This document shows positions 33,879 through 42,609 of a DNA stretch of 64,000 nucleotides, piece after piece. How positions within the stretch are numbered: the stretch's first letter is position 1; every line of letters begins with the position of its first letter. This DNA comes from Thiodiazotropha sp040507225 (GTDB lineage: Bacteria > Pseudomonadota > Gammaproteobacteria > Chromatiales > Chromatiaceae). The DNA is taken from assembly GCA_040507225.1 (NCBI GenBank), contig JBEVVG010000001.1, positions 2,232,001 through 2,296,000 of the forward strand, written 5' to 3'. Below the pieces are notes generated by a model. That model ran no database searches. It saw only the letters and a program-made list of their open reading frames with translations, and was not told where the DNA came from. Position numbers and translations under genes: made by a program.

Positions 33879-34721
33879 ATGCAAATCGACAACAAGCAAC
33901 AGCAGCAACTCATCAATGGCATCGCCATTCCACCCGCACCCCAGATTCTCATTGATCTGCAAGCCGTGCTCAACGACCCGGAGTGTGAGATCGCCCGGAT
34001 CGCCGAGGTGATCACCCAGGATATTGCGATCTCGGCACTGGTGTTACGCACCGTTAACTCGCCGTTCTTTGGCCTGCTCACCAAGGTGCAATCGATTCAT
34101 CATGCAGTAAGTCTGCTGGGCATGAACAACACCTCGCATATCGTGGCGGGACTCGCCCTGCGCCAGCAGATGGAGCGCTCGGGACCTAATCCCACCCATT
34201 TCTGGGATTCACCCTTGAATGTCGCCATGAGCATGGCCTACCTGGCCCGGAGATTCTGTACCCTGCCCGCAGACGAAGCCTATATGCTGGGACTGTTCCA
34301 CAATGCGGGACACAGCCTGCTGCTGCAGAAGGATCCGCAATACAACGATTTCATGGACCAGTATTACAACAACCCTGAGCAGCCCATCATCCATTTCGAA
34401 CAGCAGCGATACGACACCGACCACGCCATCCTCGGATATTATCTGGCCCGCTCCTGGGGTATCGACCACGCCCTGTCGGACATCATCCGCGACCATCATG
34501 ATCCGGCCCTGCTGCTGACTGGGGAGGCGAGTCAGGCCGCCTCAGTGCTCAGCCTGCTCAAGCTGGCGGAACATGCGGACAAAATCTTCTGGGGCCAACT
34601 GGAGGATCCGGAATGGGGTCGCGTGGGTCATGCGGTCAACCTTCACCTGGGTCTCAGCGAAACCGACTACCTGGAGCTTCGAGACGAACTCAATGAGCTG
34701 TTGATTGCCGCTTACAGCTGA
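33879..34721 (+). CDS. HDOD-domain signalling protein
   Basis: 280 residues, a single HDOD domain (about 10-215). The PPAPQILIDLQAVLNDP start and HHAVSLLGMNNTSHIVAGLALRQ are typical. The HD-like HNAGH and DHHDP motifs are present. HDOD proteins are regulators of chemotaxis, c-di-GMP and stress pathways without proven phosphodiesterase activity. It is monocistronic and converges with sufE 8 bases away. Confidence 0.88.
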   Translation: MQIDNKQQQQLINGIAIPPAPQILIDLQAVLNDPECEIARIAEVITQDIAISALVLRTVNSPFFGLLTKVQSIHHAVSLLGMNNTSHIVAGLALRQQMERSGPNPTHFWDSPLNVAMSMAYLARRFCTLPADEAYMLGLFHNAGHSLLLQKDPQYNDFMDQYYNNPEQPIIHFEQQRYDTDHAILGYYLARSWGIDHALSDIIRDHHDPALLLTGEASQAASVLSLLKLAEHADKIFWGQLEDPEWGRVGHAVNLHLGLSETDYLELRDELNELLIAAYS

Positions 34722-34729
34722 CCCTTGGC

Positions 34730-35149
34730 TCAGCGATCATTCAGTGCCGCAGCCCGCTCACGCATCTTGTCGACGATGGCATAGATGCCCACATGACGAT
34801 TGGGACTCAGATGCTCCTCGAGCTGCAGTCTGGTGAAAAGACTGTCCACATCCATCTGCTCGATCTCATTCAGGGTACGGTGAGATAACAGATCGATCAG
34901 CAGTGCCAGCACGCCCTTGATCACTGCGGTGTCACAGTCACCCGTGTAACGGATATGTCCCTGCCGATCCGGGTCCGCCAGGGCTGCCACATGTACCGTG
35001 CTCATACAGGGTTTGACCCAGTTCTCCTCGGTCTTCAGTGCATCCGGCATGGCAGGCAACTGCTCACCAAGTTCGATCAGGTACTGGTATCGGGAATCCC
35101 AGTCGTCGAGAAACTCGAAGGTTTCCACGATCTCATCGATCTCGCTCAT
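34730..35149 (-). CDS. sufE: SufE-family sulfur acceptor
   Basis: 139 residues from ATG 35149 (AGGTGAC upstream). SufE accepts persulfide sulfur from a cysteine desulfurase and passes it to SufBCD. The active cysteine is in KPCMSTVHV (Cys50 or so). This is the last gene of the suf operon here. No sufS is encoded in the operon, so its donor desulfurase must be elsewhere. Confidence 0.88.
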   Translation of the reverse strand: MSEIDEIVETFEFLDDWDSRYQYLIELGEQLPAMPDALKTEENWVKPCMSTVHVAALADPDRQGHIRYTGDCDTAVIKGVLALLIDLLSHRTLNEIEQMDVDSLFTRLQLEEHLSPNRHVGIYAIVDKMRERAAALNDR

Positions 35150-35198
35150 GGCTGTCACCTGTTGCGCCTGATGTTGATACCGCTCCGTGACCTGTCGT

Positions 35199-35525
35199 TC
35201 AGACGCTGAAGGATTCGCCACAGCCGCACATCTCCTTGATATTGGGATTGATGAAGTCGAAACCTTCATTGAGGATGTTGGTTTTGACGAAGTCGATGGT
35301 CATCCCGTCAAGCATCGGCAGACTCTGGGGATCCACCACCACCTTGACGCCCTGGGACTCGAATACCCGGTCTTCCTCGGCAACCGCATCGGCATAATCG
35401 ACCACATAGGCAAAACCGGTGCAGCCGCTCTTCCTGGTACCCAGGCGCAGACCCAGGCTGTCGGGTCTGTCGGCCAACATCTTCTGCACATGACGTGCGG
35501 CACTTTCTGTTAATTGAATCGCCAT
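35199..35525 (-). CDS. sufA: A-type Fe-S carrier (SufA/IscA family)
   Basis: 108 residues with the three conserved cysteines: Cys35 in GTRKSGCTGFAY and the CGCG near the C-terminus (Cys100 and Cys102). It ferries Fe-S clusters to client proteins. It sits between the DUF59 gene and sufE within the suf cluster, so SufA is the likelier name, although the sequence alone does not separate SufA from IscA. Confidence 0.88.
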   Translation of the reverse strand: MAIQLTESAARHVQKMLADRPDSLGLRLGTRKSGCTGFAYVVDYADAVAEEDRVFESQGVKVVVDPQSLPMLDGMTIDFVKTNILNEGFDFINPNIKEMCGCGESFSV

Positions 35526-35626
35526 AATTACCTCTTCGAGGAGTTTTGAGTTTTTAGTTGTGAGTTTTGAGTTGCAATCCGCTAGATAAGGCTACAACTC
35601 AACACTGAAAACTCATCACTCTTCAG
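35526..35626. repeat. AT-rich inverted-repeat element 1 in the suf operon
   Basis: Left arm with GAGTTTT-GAGTTG words (35539-35576), right arm with CAACTCAA...AAAACTC (35593-35615): an imperfect long hairpin that fills the gap between the DUF59 gene and sufA. Related in style to the elements at 35949-36025 and 38098-38232. Confidence 0.6.
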
Positions 35627-35947
35627 TTACAACATGCCCAATTCCAATAAAGCCTCATCGCTCATCCGCTCCTGGGACCAGGGCGGATCCCAGACCAGAC
35701 GTACGGTGGCGTCGGTAACACCAGGCACCTGGTCGACCACATCCCCCACCTGTTTGGGCAGGATTCCGGCCACCGGGCAGGCGGGAGCGGTGAGGGTCAT
35801 CTCCACCAGCACCACGCCCTGATCGTCCACATCCAGCCGGTAGATCAATCCCAGGTCATAGATGTTCACCGGGATCTCCGGATCGTAGACCGTGCGCAGC
35901 GCCTCGATCAGACGCTCCTTCAATGATGGTTGCTGTTCATCACTCAT
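35627..35947 (-). CDS. SUF-associated DUF59/MIP18 protein (SufT-like)
   Basis: 106 residues of the DUF59 family, Fe-S cluster maturation factor. Conserved ERLIEALRTVYDPEIPVNIYDLGLIY and the cysteine in TLTAPACPVAG are clear. Position between sufD and sufA supports a Fe-S role. A repeat element touches its start codon. Confidence 0.88.
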   Translation of the reverse strand: MSDEQQPSLKERLIEALRTVYDPEIPVNIYDLGLIYRLDVDDQGVVLVEMTLTAPACPVAGILPKQVGDVVDQVPGVTDATVRLVWDPPWSQERMSDEALLELGML

Positions 35948-35948
35948 T

Positions 35949-36025
35949 CGGTGTTCGCTGCGCTCACGCTACATAAAAGGACGTGTGCTTTGCACACTCA
36001 AACCAATTCAACATTCAAAATTACC
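35949..36025. repeat. AT-rich repeat element 2, between sufD and DUF59 gene
   Basis: Begins with CGGTGTTCGCTGCGCTCACG (35949-35968), then the hairpin GTGTGC-TTT-GCACAC (35983-35997), then CCAATTCAA...TTCAAAATT. The first 20 bases recur exactly at 38140-38159, and the hairpin recurs with a different loop. The left AT-rich arm is absent, perhaps because the coding start begins here. Confidence 0.8.
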
Positions 36026-37336
36026 TCAAACCGTTGCCTCGATCTTGCGACGAATGACCTCATTGATTGTCTCGCGCAACGATTCGCTGCTGAACCGGTC
36101 GATGATTTCACCAGCGAATCCCAGACACATCAGATGCCGGGCCCGTACCGGGTCCAGCCCCCGGGACCGCAGGTAGAACAGAGCCTGGGAATCGAGCTGT
36201 CCCACTGTGGTGCCGTGGCTGCACTGCACGTCATCGGCAAGGATCACCAGTTGCGGTTTGGTATCGATCTCCGCCCGTCGCGACAGCATCAGGTTGGCAT
36301 TGTGCAGATGCGCATTGCTCTTCTGAGCCTGCTCGCGCACCTGGATCAGGCCGTCGAACACCGCCTTGCCGGCACCGCTGAGAATGCCTTTGAAATTTTC
36401 CCGGCTGTCGCAGTGCGGCACCGCGTGGTCCACATCCAGGTGGATATCGGTCAATTGCCCATCGCCCGCCATGTAGAGCCCGTCGAGTTCGCAGTTCGCA
36501 CCACTGGCATTGAACTGGTTATGGATCAGGGTGCGTGACCAGGCGCCGCCGAGGGAGGCCTGCACGCCCTGGTAATGCGCGTCCGCTTCGAGGCCCAGAT
36601 GCACCTCGCTGAGGTGGTAGGTCTGACAGCCCTCCAGCTGCACCCGCTGATGGTTCAAGCGCGCCCCCCGCGCCAGGGAAACTTCGCACACCAGGTTGTT
36701 GAAACAGCTCACTGAATCATCCAGGCTGATGTAGCGTTCGATCAGGCTGGCCGAGGAATCCGCCCCCAGAATCACCAGGTGACGGCTGCGCAGGGCGCAA
36801 CCCTCACTGGCCCGGGTGGTCACGTGCAGCAGTTCCAGAGGAGACTCGATCTGCACGCCTTCCTCCACCCGGATCACCGCCCCGTCATGCAGGGTGGCCA
36901 GGTTGAGGGCGGCGAAGCCATGCTCGCCGACACCGGACAGGATACCCACCCGGGACAGGGCCTGATGATCGCCACTGGCCATGGCCGCACGCAGACTCCC
37001 CAGATGCAGCCCAGGGGCCTGTACCTCAGACAGGTCAGCCTGGTATTCCCCGTCGACGAACACCAGGCGGCCGGCCACGGGTTCTTTCAGGTACTGCCTT
37101 ATGACCGCGTGACGCGGAAACTCCCGGTCCGTCTCCACGGTCTCGAAGTCATGGGACAGCAGACCGTCGATGCCGGTGTATTTCCAGGCCTCCTGGCGGG
37201 ACTGAGGATAACCGATATCGGAAAACCGCTGCGCGGCAGCCTGGCGCTGACCCAGCAGCCAGTCTCCGGTCTCCCGCGGCAGGCCGTCTATATACCTTGC
37301 GGTGGCTTCGAGCTGTTGGTCGATCTGCGGGTTCAT
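36026..37336 (-). CDS. sufD: Fe-S cluster assembly protein SufD
   Basis: 436 residues. SufD is the beta-helix partner of SufB in the SufBC2D scaffold. Typical C-terminal core KPQLVILADDVQCSHGTTVGQLDSQALFYLRSRGL is present, including the His needed for iron entry. Overlaps the sufC stop by 4 bases. AGG upstream; ATG 37336. Confidence 0.95.
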   Translation of the reverse strand: MNPQIDQQLEATARYIDGLPRETGDWLLGQRQAAAQRFSDIGYPQSRQEAWKYTGIDGLLSHDFETVETDREFPRHAVIRQYLKEPVAGRLVFVDGEYQADLSEVQAPGLHLGSLRAAMASGDHQALSRVGILSGVGEHGFAALNLATLHDGAVIRVEEGVQIESPLELLHVTTRASEGCALRSRHLVILGADSSASLIERYISLDDSVSCFNNLVCEVSLARGARLNHQRVQLEGCQTYHLSEVHLGLEADAHYQGVQASLGGAWSRTLIHNQFNASGANCELDGLYMAGDGQLTDIHLDVDHAVPHCDSRENFKGILSGAGKAVFDGLIQVREQAQKSNAHLHNANLMLSRRAEIDTKPQLVILADDVQCSHGTTVGQLDSQALFYLRSRGLDPVRARHLMCLGFAGEIIDRFSSESLRETINEVIRRKIEATV

Positions 37337-38091
37337 GCCGCCGCCTCCTCCAGCAACCAGCCGTATCCCCTGGCCTCCAGTTCCAGGGCCAGTTCCTTGC
37401 CACCGGAGCGGATGATCCGCCCACCGGCCAGCACGTGCACATGATCCGGTTCGATGTAGTCGAGCAGACGCTGGTAATGGGTTACCACGATCATCGAGCG
37501 TTCCGGGGAGCGCATCATGTTGACCCCGTCGGCCACCGTGCGCAGGGCGTCGATATCGAGTCCGGAGTCGGTTTCATCGAGGATCGCAAGATAGGGCTCC
37601 AGCATGGCCAGCTGCAGGATCTCGTTGCGTTTCTTCTCACCACCGGAAAACCCGGCGTTGACCGATCGCTTGAGCAGCTTCTCATCCAGCTTCACCGCTT
37701 TGGCCTTCTCCCGCACCCGCTTCATGAACGATACCGTATCAATCTCATCCTCGCCCCGGGCGCGACGAATCGCGTTCATCGATTCACGCAGGAAGGTCAT
37801 GTTGTTCACACCGGGCAGTTCCACCGGGTACTGCATGGCCAGGAAAACCCCCTGCTGGGCCCGCTCCTCGATCTCGAGGGAAAGCAGGTCCTGCCCCCTG
37901 AAGCGAACCTCGCCTCCGGTGACCTGGTAACCATCACGTCCCGAAAGAATATGCGCCAGGGTGCTCTTACCGGAACCGTTGGGTCCCATGATGGCATGCA
38001 CCTCACCCGCTTTCACTTCAAGGTCGATCCCCTTGAGGATCTCTTTACCGTCCACGTTGGCGGTCAGATTCTTGATCGATAACATCTCCAA
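37333..38091 (-). CDS. sufC: Fe-S cluster assembly ATPase SufC
   Basis: 252 residues. ABC-type ATPase with Walker A GPNGSGKST (about 36-44), signature FSGGEKKRNE and Walker B AILDETDSGLDID. It drives conformational change in the SufBCD scaffold. Its 3' end overlaps sufD by 4 bases; the upstream gap to sufB carries a repeat element. Confidence 0.97.
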   Translation of the reverse strand: MEMLSIKNLTANVDGKEILKGIDLEVKAGEVHAIMGPNGSGKSTLAHILSGRDGYQVTGGEVRFRGQDLLSLEIEERAQQGVFLAMQYPVELPGVNNMTFLRESMNAIRRARGEDEIDTVSFMKRVREKAKAVKLDEKLLKRSVNAGFSGGEKKRNEILQLAMLEPYLAILDETDSGLDIDALRTVADGVNMMRSPERSMIVVTHYQRLLDYIEPDHVHVLAGGRIIRSGGKELALELEARGYGWLLEEAAA

Positions 38092-38097
38092 ACCTCA

Positions 38098-38232
38098 TTC
38101 AATAGTAATTTTGAATTGTGAATTTTTAATTTTGAATTGCGGTGTTCGCTGCGCTCACGTTTTCTAAAAGGCGTGTGCTACGCACACTCATCCAATTCAA
38201 AACTCAAAATTCATAATTCATAATTCATAATT
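38098..38232. repeat. AT-rich inverted-repeat element 3, between sufB and sufC
   Basis: Left arm of AATTTTGAATTG words (38106-38139), GC-rich core starting CGGTGTTCGCTGCGCTCACG (38140-38159) with the hairpin GTGTGC-TAC-GCACAC (38173-38187), then right arm CCAATTCAAAACTCAAAATT and three ATAATTC repeats. The two arms are mutually complementary. It is the fullest copy of the element. Confidence 0.8.
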
Positions 38233-38239
38233 GTCGGCG

Positions 38240-39685
38240 TCAGCCGACCGCTCCTTCCAGGCTGACGGCCAGCAGTTTCTGCGCTTCCACCGCGAATTCC
38301 ATGGGCAGTTCATTGAACACCTCCTTGCAGAATCCGTTGATGATCATCGACACCGCATCCTCTTCCGACAGGCCGCGCTGACGGCAGTAGAACAGCTGAT
38401 CCTCACTCACCTTGGAGGTGGTGGCCTCGTGTTCCACCTGGGCGGTGGGGTTCTTGACCTCGATGTAGGGGAAGGTGTGAGCCGAACAGCGATCGCCGAT
38501 CAACAAGGAATCACACTGGGTGTGGTTGCGCGCGTTTTCCGCCTTGGCCGCGACCCGCACCAGTCCACGATAGGCGTTGCTGCCTTGCATGGCGGAGATT
38601 CCCTTGGAAACGATGGTGCTGCGGCTGTTTTCACCGATATGGATCATCTTGGTACCGGTATCCGCCTGCTGGCGACCCTTGGTCACCGCCACCGAGTAAA
38701 ACTCACCCACTGTGTCCTTGCCGCGCAGGATGCAACTGGGGTATTTCCAGGTCACCGCAGAGCCGGTCTCCACCTGGGTCCACGAAATATGAGAACGGTC
38801 GCCGCGACAGTCGCCCCGTTTGGTGACGAAGTTGTAAATACCGCCCCGGCCCTCCCGGTCCCCGGGGTACCAGTTCTGCACCGTGGAGTATTTGATACGG
38901 GCATCTTCCAGAGCCACCAGCTCGACCACCGCAGCATGCAGTTGGTTCTCGTCCCGCATGGGCGCCGTGCAACCCTCCAGGTAACTGACCTGGCTGGCCT
39001 CGTCCGCAATGATCAGGGTACGCTCGAACTGACCGGTCTTCGCCTCGTTGATGCGGAAATAGGTGGAAAGCTCCATCGGGCACTTCACCCCTTTCGGTAT
39101 GTAGACAAAGGTACCGTCGCTGAACACCGCGCTGTTGAGTGCGGCGAAGAAGTTGTCCTTGTGCGGCACCACGGAACCCAGGTACCGCTTGACCAGTTCC
39201 GGGTGCTCGCGGATCGCTTCGGACATGGAACAGAAGATGACCCCGGCCTCAGCCAGATTCTCGCGAAAGGTGGTGGCCACCGAGACACTGTCGAACACCG
39301 CATCCACGGCGACCCCGGAGAGAGACTTCTGTTCGTCAATCGGTATCCCGAGCTTCTCGTAGGTCGCTAGCAATTCCGGATCCACCTGGTCCAGACTGTC
39401 CAGGGTGGGCTTTTTCTTTGGCGACGAGTAGTAGGAAATCGCCTGGAAATCGATCGCAGGATGCTGCACCGCGGCCCAATCCGGCTCCGTCATGGTGAGC
39501 CAGTGACGGTACGCCGCCAGGCGTTTCTCCAGCATCCACTCCGGTTCCCCTTTACGTTCGGAAATGGTCCGGATCACCGATTCGTCCAACCCGGGCGGCA
39601 GGGTATCCGATTCGATCTGGGTAACGAAGCCCTGCGCGTAATCGGAATCAATCAGTGCTTCCATCTGTGTATCGGGTAATGCCAT
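38240..39685 (-). CDS. sufB: Fe-S cluster assembly scaffold SufB
   Basis: 481 residues from ATG 39685, with GGAG 7 bases upstream. The SufBCD scaffold builds the cluster here. Core features are present: CSAHTFPYIEVK, which carries the sulfur-accepting cysteine, and the C-terminal EDQLFYCRQRGLSEEDAVSMIINGFC. First gene of the suf cluster. No Rrf2-type regulator (IscR/SufR) precedes it, unlike many suf operons. A 148-base gap with a repeat separates it from sufC. Confidence 0.97.
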   Translation of the reverse strand: MALPDTQMEALIDSDYAQGFVTQIESDTLPPGLDESVIRTISERKGEPEWMLEKRLAAYRHWLTMTEPDWAAVQHPAIDFQAISYYSSPKKKPTLDSLDQVDPELLATYEKLGIPIDEQKSLSGVAVDAVFDSVSVATTFRENLAEAGVIFCSMSEAIREHPELVKRYLGSVVPHKDNFFAALNSAVFSDGTFVYIPKGVKCPMELSTYFRINEAKTGQFERTLIIADEASQVSYLEGCTAPMRDENQLHAAVVELVALEDARIKYSTVQNWYPGDREGRGGIYNFVTKRGDCRGDRSHISWTQVETGSAVTWKYPSCILRGKDTVGEFYSVAVTKGRQQADTGTKMIHIGENSRSTIVSKGISAMQGSNAYRGLVRVAAKAENARNHTQCDSLLIGDRCSAHTFPYIEVKNPTAQVEHEATTSKVSEDQLFYCRQRGLSEEDAVSMIINGFCKEVFNELPMEFAVEAQKLLAVSLEGAVG

Positions 39686-39801
39686 GTGAACACTCCGGTA
39701 ATAACCAACTAAATTACTCTGTTTTTGACTCAGAATCATCCCAGTTTCTGCATCATTCTGCCCCATGAAATCCTGTTAGGATCGAGTGGTTGAATCGTTA
39801 T

Positions 39802-39820
39802 CCCGGGTCCTCGGACCGGG
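39802..39820. terminator. possible hairpin upstream of suf
   Basis: CCCGGGTCC-TC-GGACCGGG forms a short, bulged stem between the small membrane-protein gene and sufB, and could end minus-strand transcription from the former. No clear T-run. Confidence 0.3.
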
Positions 39821-39958
39821 GGCCCGCCCGGAGGATCATGGGTGCCTCTCGGCCGGTCGCGCGACTATCACTCGAAACGACATCGAGATCTTCGTTACCT
39901 GCTTGCCATTCCGACCGATCCAGGCAGCCGCATCAGGGTATACGAACAAGAAGCATCT

Positions 39959-40189
39959 TCAACCAGTCAGCCGGTGCGGTTTGAAACCACGCTGACAGCG
40001 CTTGCGGCCCAGGTAGAGGCACAAAATCTCAGAAAGAGCGCCGACGGCGATGAACACGAGGCCGAGCCGGTATGCGGACAGGAACAAGAAAAGGGCTCCA
40101 AACCCAGCGCATAACAGCGTCATGGCGAGCACGGGCCCACCGCAACATCGACGTGAGAAAATTCTCTTCAGCCATTTCATAGTCTCCAT
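39959..40189 (-). CDS. small two-helix membrane protein
   Basis: 76 residues (ATG 40189; the in-frame ATG at 40180 gives 73). A basic head (KWLKRIFSRRCCGG) is followed by two hydrophobic helices (about 20-38 and 42-58) and a basic tail. Overlapping plus-strand frames have polar, low-complexity products and are less likely. The ribosome binding sites are poor for either start, and no family is recognised. It lies just upstream of the suf operon on the same strand. Confidence 0.5.
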   Translation of the reverse strand: METMKWLKRIFSRRCCGGPVLAMTLLCAGFGALFLFLSAYRLGLVFIAVGALSEILCLYLGRKRCQRGFKPHRLTG

Positions 40190-40382
40190 CCATACCCTTA
40201 CCGGGTGTCAGCCAGTAATAACATAGTAATAAAGTCAGGTATTGTTTTTTTCAAGCCCTAAACCCTAGTGAAATACATGGTAATGGGGCTGAGATTATGG
40301 GTCTTGCGGGGGTGGCCCGGGTTGATTTCCGCGCCACGCCCACCGGGAAGCGCTGACGCCGATCCTCACGCCCCTGAGGGGC

Positions 40383-41090
40383 TCATTCTTCCAGGACCGA
40401 TTTCACACCGCAGGAGATGAGACGTTCGTAGTGGAATTTCTGACGACCGTCCATATCGATGCCGAGACCACTCATCATGGTGAACAGGTCGTCGATGATG
40501 ATCTCGGAAATATGTTGCCCGTCCTGAAGCGAACCCTCCAGATCATTGTTCATCGCCAACATGCAGGCCAGCACACCGATCAGCTTGAGTTTTTGCGCCT
40601 CATCCTCTGACGAGGCCTGCGGCAACGATTCCATGGCGTCGGCTTGAACCAGTGGCTCGCCGGGGCGGCGTCCGATTGATTCGCAGAAATCGTCCAGGTC
40701 CTGCTGATTGAAATGGATGTCGGTGGGATACTTGAAGCTGTTTTCGCCGTCCTTGAGCGTCTTGCCGATCTGCAGTTCATCATCGAAAACCAGGAATTTC
40801 TGGAAGAAGTCCTCGCGGCAGACCCCGTTGATGCTGATGTTTTGGTCAATCAGGGCACTGCTGTAGCTGATCGTCATGCCCTTTTTGAGGTCGGTAATAT
40901 CGGAGGGATAGAGGCGGAAATAGCCATCCACATAGACCCGCTCATAAGAGCGTTCGGAGACCTCGACCGAGGCAAACCCGGAAAAATTGAAGAACAGCGA
41001 CGAGATCTCTTTGAGCAGTTTCTCCTCGCCCACATATCGGGACGCCTCGCCCCAACTCAAGAACAGATCGCTGTCACTGGCCACACTCAT
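40383..41090 (-). CDS. uncharacterised cytoplasmic protein
   Basis: 235 residues from ATG 41090, preceded by GAAGGGA. Not recognised. Features: LFLSWGEASRYVGEEKLLKEISSLFF near the N-terminus, an acidic centre and a helical C-terminal third with MLAMNNDLEGSLQDGQHISEIIIDDLF (about 175-205). No signal peptide, no cysteine motif. A tight hairpin GCCCC-TGA-GGGGC (40370-40382) follows the stop codon. Codon use is like its neighbours. Confidence 0.75.
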   Translation of the reverse strand: MSVASDSDLFLSWGEASRYVGEEKLLKEISSLFFNFSGFASVEVSERSYERVYVDGYFRLYPSDITDLKKGMTISYSSALIDQNISINGVCREDFFQKFLVFDDELQIGKTLKDGENSFKYPTDIHFNQQDLDDFCESIGRRPGEPLVQADAMESLPQASSEDEAQKLKLIGVLACMLAMNNDLEGSLQDGQHISEIIIDDLFTMMSGLGIDMDGRQKFHYERLISCGVKSVLEE

Positions 41091-41198
41091 GCTGTTTCCC
41101 TTCCCCGGGATCCAGCCAGTCTGCGTGCCGGGTCCCTCCACACCAGTGCCTGATTATCCACAATTCATGGGGTTTTCCAAACCGGGACGGCCTGTCCC

Positions 41199-42575
41199 TC
41201 AACATTCGACCAGATTGACGGCCAATCCCCCACGGGAGGTTTCCTTGTATTTGGTCTGCATATCCGCGCCGGTCTCACGCATGGTCTTGATGACCTTGTC
41301 CAGGGAGACGAAATGCGATCCGTCACCCCGAAGAGCCATACGCGCGGCATTGATCGCCTTCACCGCGCCCATCGCATTGCGTTCGATGCAGGGCACCTGT
41401 ACCAGACCGCCCACCGGGTCGCAGGTCAGCCCCAGATTGTGCTCCATGCCGATCTCAGCCGCATTTTCCACCTGGCGCGGGGTGCCGCCCAGTACCTCGA
41501 CCAGAGCCCCTGCCGCCATTGAACAGGCCGCTCCCACCTCACCCTGGCAACCCACTTCAGCACCCGAAATCGAGGCATTTTCCTTGTACAGGATACCGAT
41601 CGCGGCGGCACAGAGCAGGAAGCGCACCACTCCGTCCTCGCTGGCCCCCGGGGAGAAGCGCCAATAGTAATGCAGCACCGAGGGAATGATGCCCGCCGCC
41701 CCATTGGTCGGAGCTGTGACGACCCGTCCGCCCGCGGCGTTCTCCTCGTTGACCGCCAGGGCGAACAGATTGACCCAGTCCATAGTGCCCAGGGGCACGG
41801 AGTTGAGTTCTCCGTCGTGGCTCAATTGACGAAACAGCCGCGGCGCCCGGCGCTTGACCTTCAATCCGCCCGGCAACAGGCCTTCGGTGACGCAGCCGTG
41901 CTCCACACAGGCCTGCATCACCCTCCAAATATCGAGCAATCCCTGGTAGATCTCGGTCTCACTGCGCCAGGACTTCTCATTTTCCAGCATCAGCTGGCTC
42001 ACGGAGAGCCCTTCAGACTCGCACAGTTCAAGCATCGTCTGACCGCTTTTGAAAGGGTACTTGAGACAGCTGCTGTCCTCGACGATCTGTGGCTGGCCCT
42101 GCTCGTCAGCCTGCACCACGAACCCCCCGCCCACGGAATAAAATCGCCGCTGCATCAGAAGGTTCGCCTCATCATCCCAGGCGTGGAACAGCATTCCGTT
42201 GGGATGCACACCCAACTGGCGACGTCGGTGGAACACCAGATCGGAATCCGCATCGAACGCCAGGACCTGTCCTCCATGCAGCCTCAGCCGGCGTTGCACC
42301 CGGACCTCGTCGATTCGCAAGGGAATCGCCTCGACCTCGACCTGGTCCGGTTCTTCACCCTGCAAGCCCAGGATAACGGCCTTGTCGGTGCCGTGCCCCT
42401 TGCCTGTCGCACCCAGTGAGCCGAACAACTCCACCTTGATGCGGCCCACGGATGCCAGTCGGCTCGCCTCAGACAGCTGTTGGATGAAGCGTTTGGCCGC
42501 CAACATGGGACCGACCGTGTGGGAACTCGATGGACCGATGCCAATTTTGAACAGATCGAATACACTGATAGCCAT
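41199..42575 (-). CDS. sdaA: L-serine dehydratase (SdaA type, 4Fe-4S)
   Basis: 458 residues from ATG 42575, with GGGGGAG 5 bases upstream. Deaminates serine to pyruvate and ammonia. SdaA hallmarks: SSSHTVGPM (about 17-25), TNGAAGIIPSVL and the cluster-binding cysteines around CEVGCQGEVGAACS and GLTCDPVGGLVQVPCIERN. One-chain alpha+beta form as in E. coli (454). It lies 34 bases downstream of the metR gene, same strand, perhaps cotranscribed; serine feeds C1 and methionine metabolism. Confidence 0.95.
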   Translation of the reverse strand: MAISVFDLFKIGIGPSSSHTVGPMLAAKRFIQQLSEASRLASVGRIKVELFGSLGATGKGHGTDKAVILGLQGEEPDQVEVEAIPLRIDEVRVQRRLRLHGGQVLAFDADSDLVFHRRRQLGVHPNGMLFHAWDDEANLLMQRRFYSVGGGFVVQADEQGQPQIVEDSSCLKYPFKSGQTMLELCESEGLSVSQLMLENEKSWRSETEIYQGLLDIWRVMQACVEHGCVTEGLLPGGLKVKRRAPRLFRQLSHDGELNSVPLGTMDWVNLFALAVNEENAAGGRVVTAPTNGAAGIIPSVLHYYWRFSPGASEDGVVRFLLCAAAIGILYKENASISGAEVGCQGEVGAACSMAAGALVEVLGGTPRQVENAAEIGMEHNLGLTCDPVGGLVQVPCIERNAMGAVKAINAARMALRGDGSHFVSLDKVIKTMRETGADMQTKYKETSRGGLAVNLVEC

Positions 42576-42609
42576 TACTGCTCCCCCGATCAACCACACT
42601 TGCCAACCG

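Noticed and set aside
39842..40114. 90-codon plus-strand frame overlapping the small membrane-protein gene
   Set aside because: Polar, low-complexity product with no start signal; the opposite strand encodes a more convincing two-helix membrane protein.
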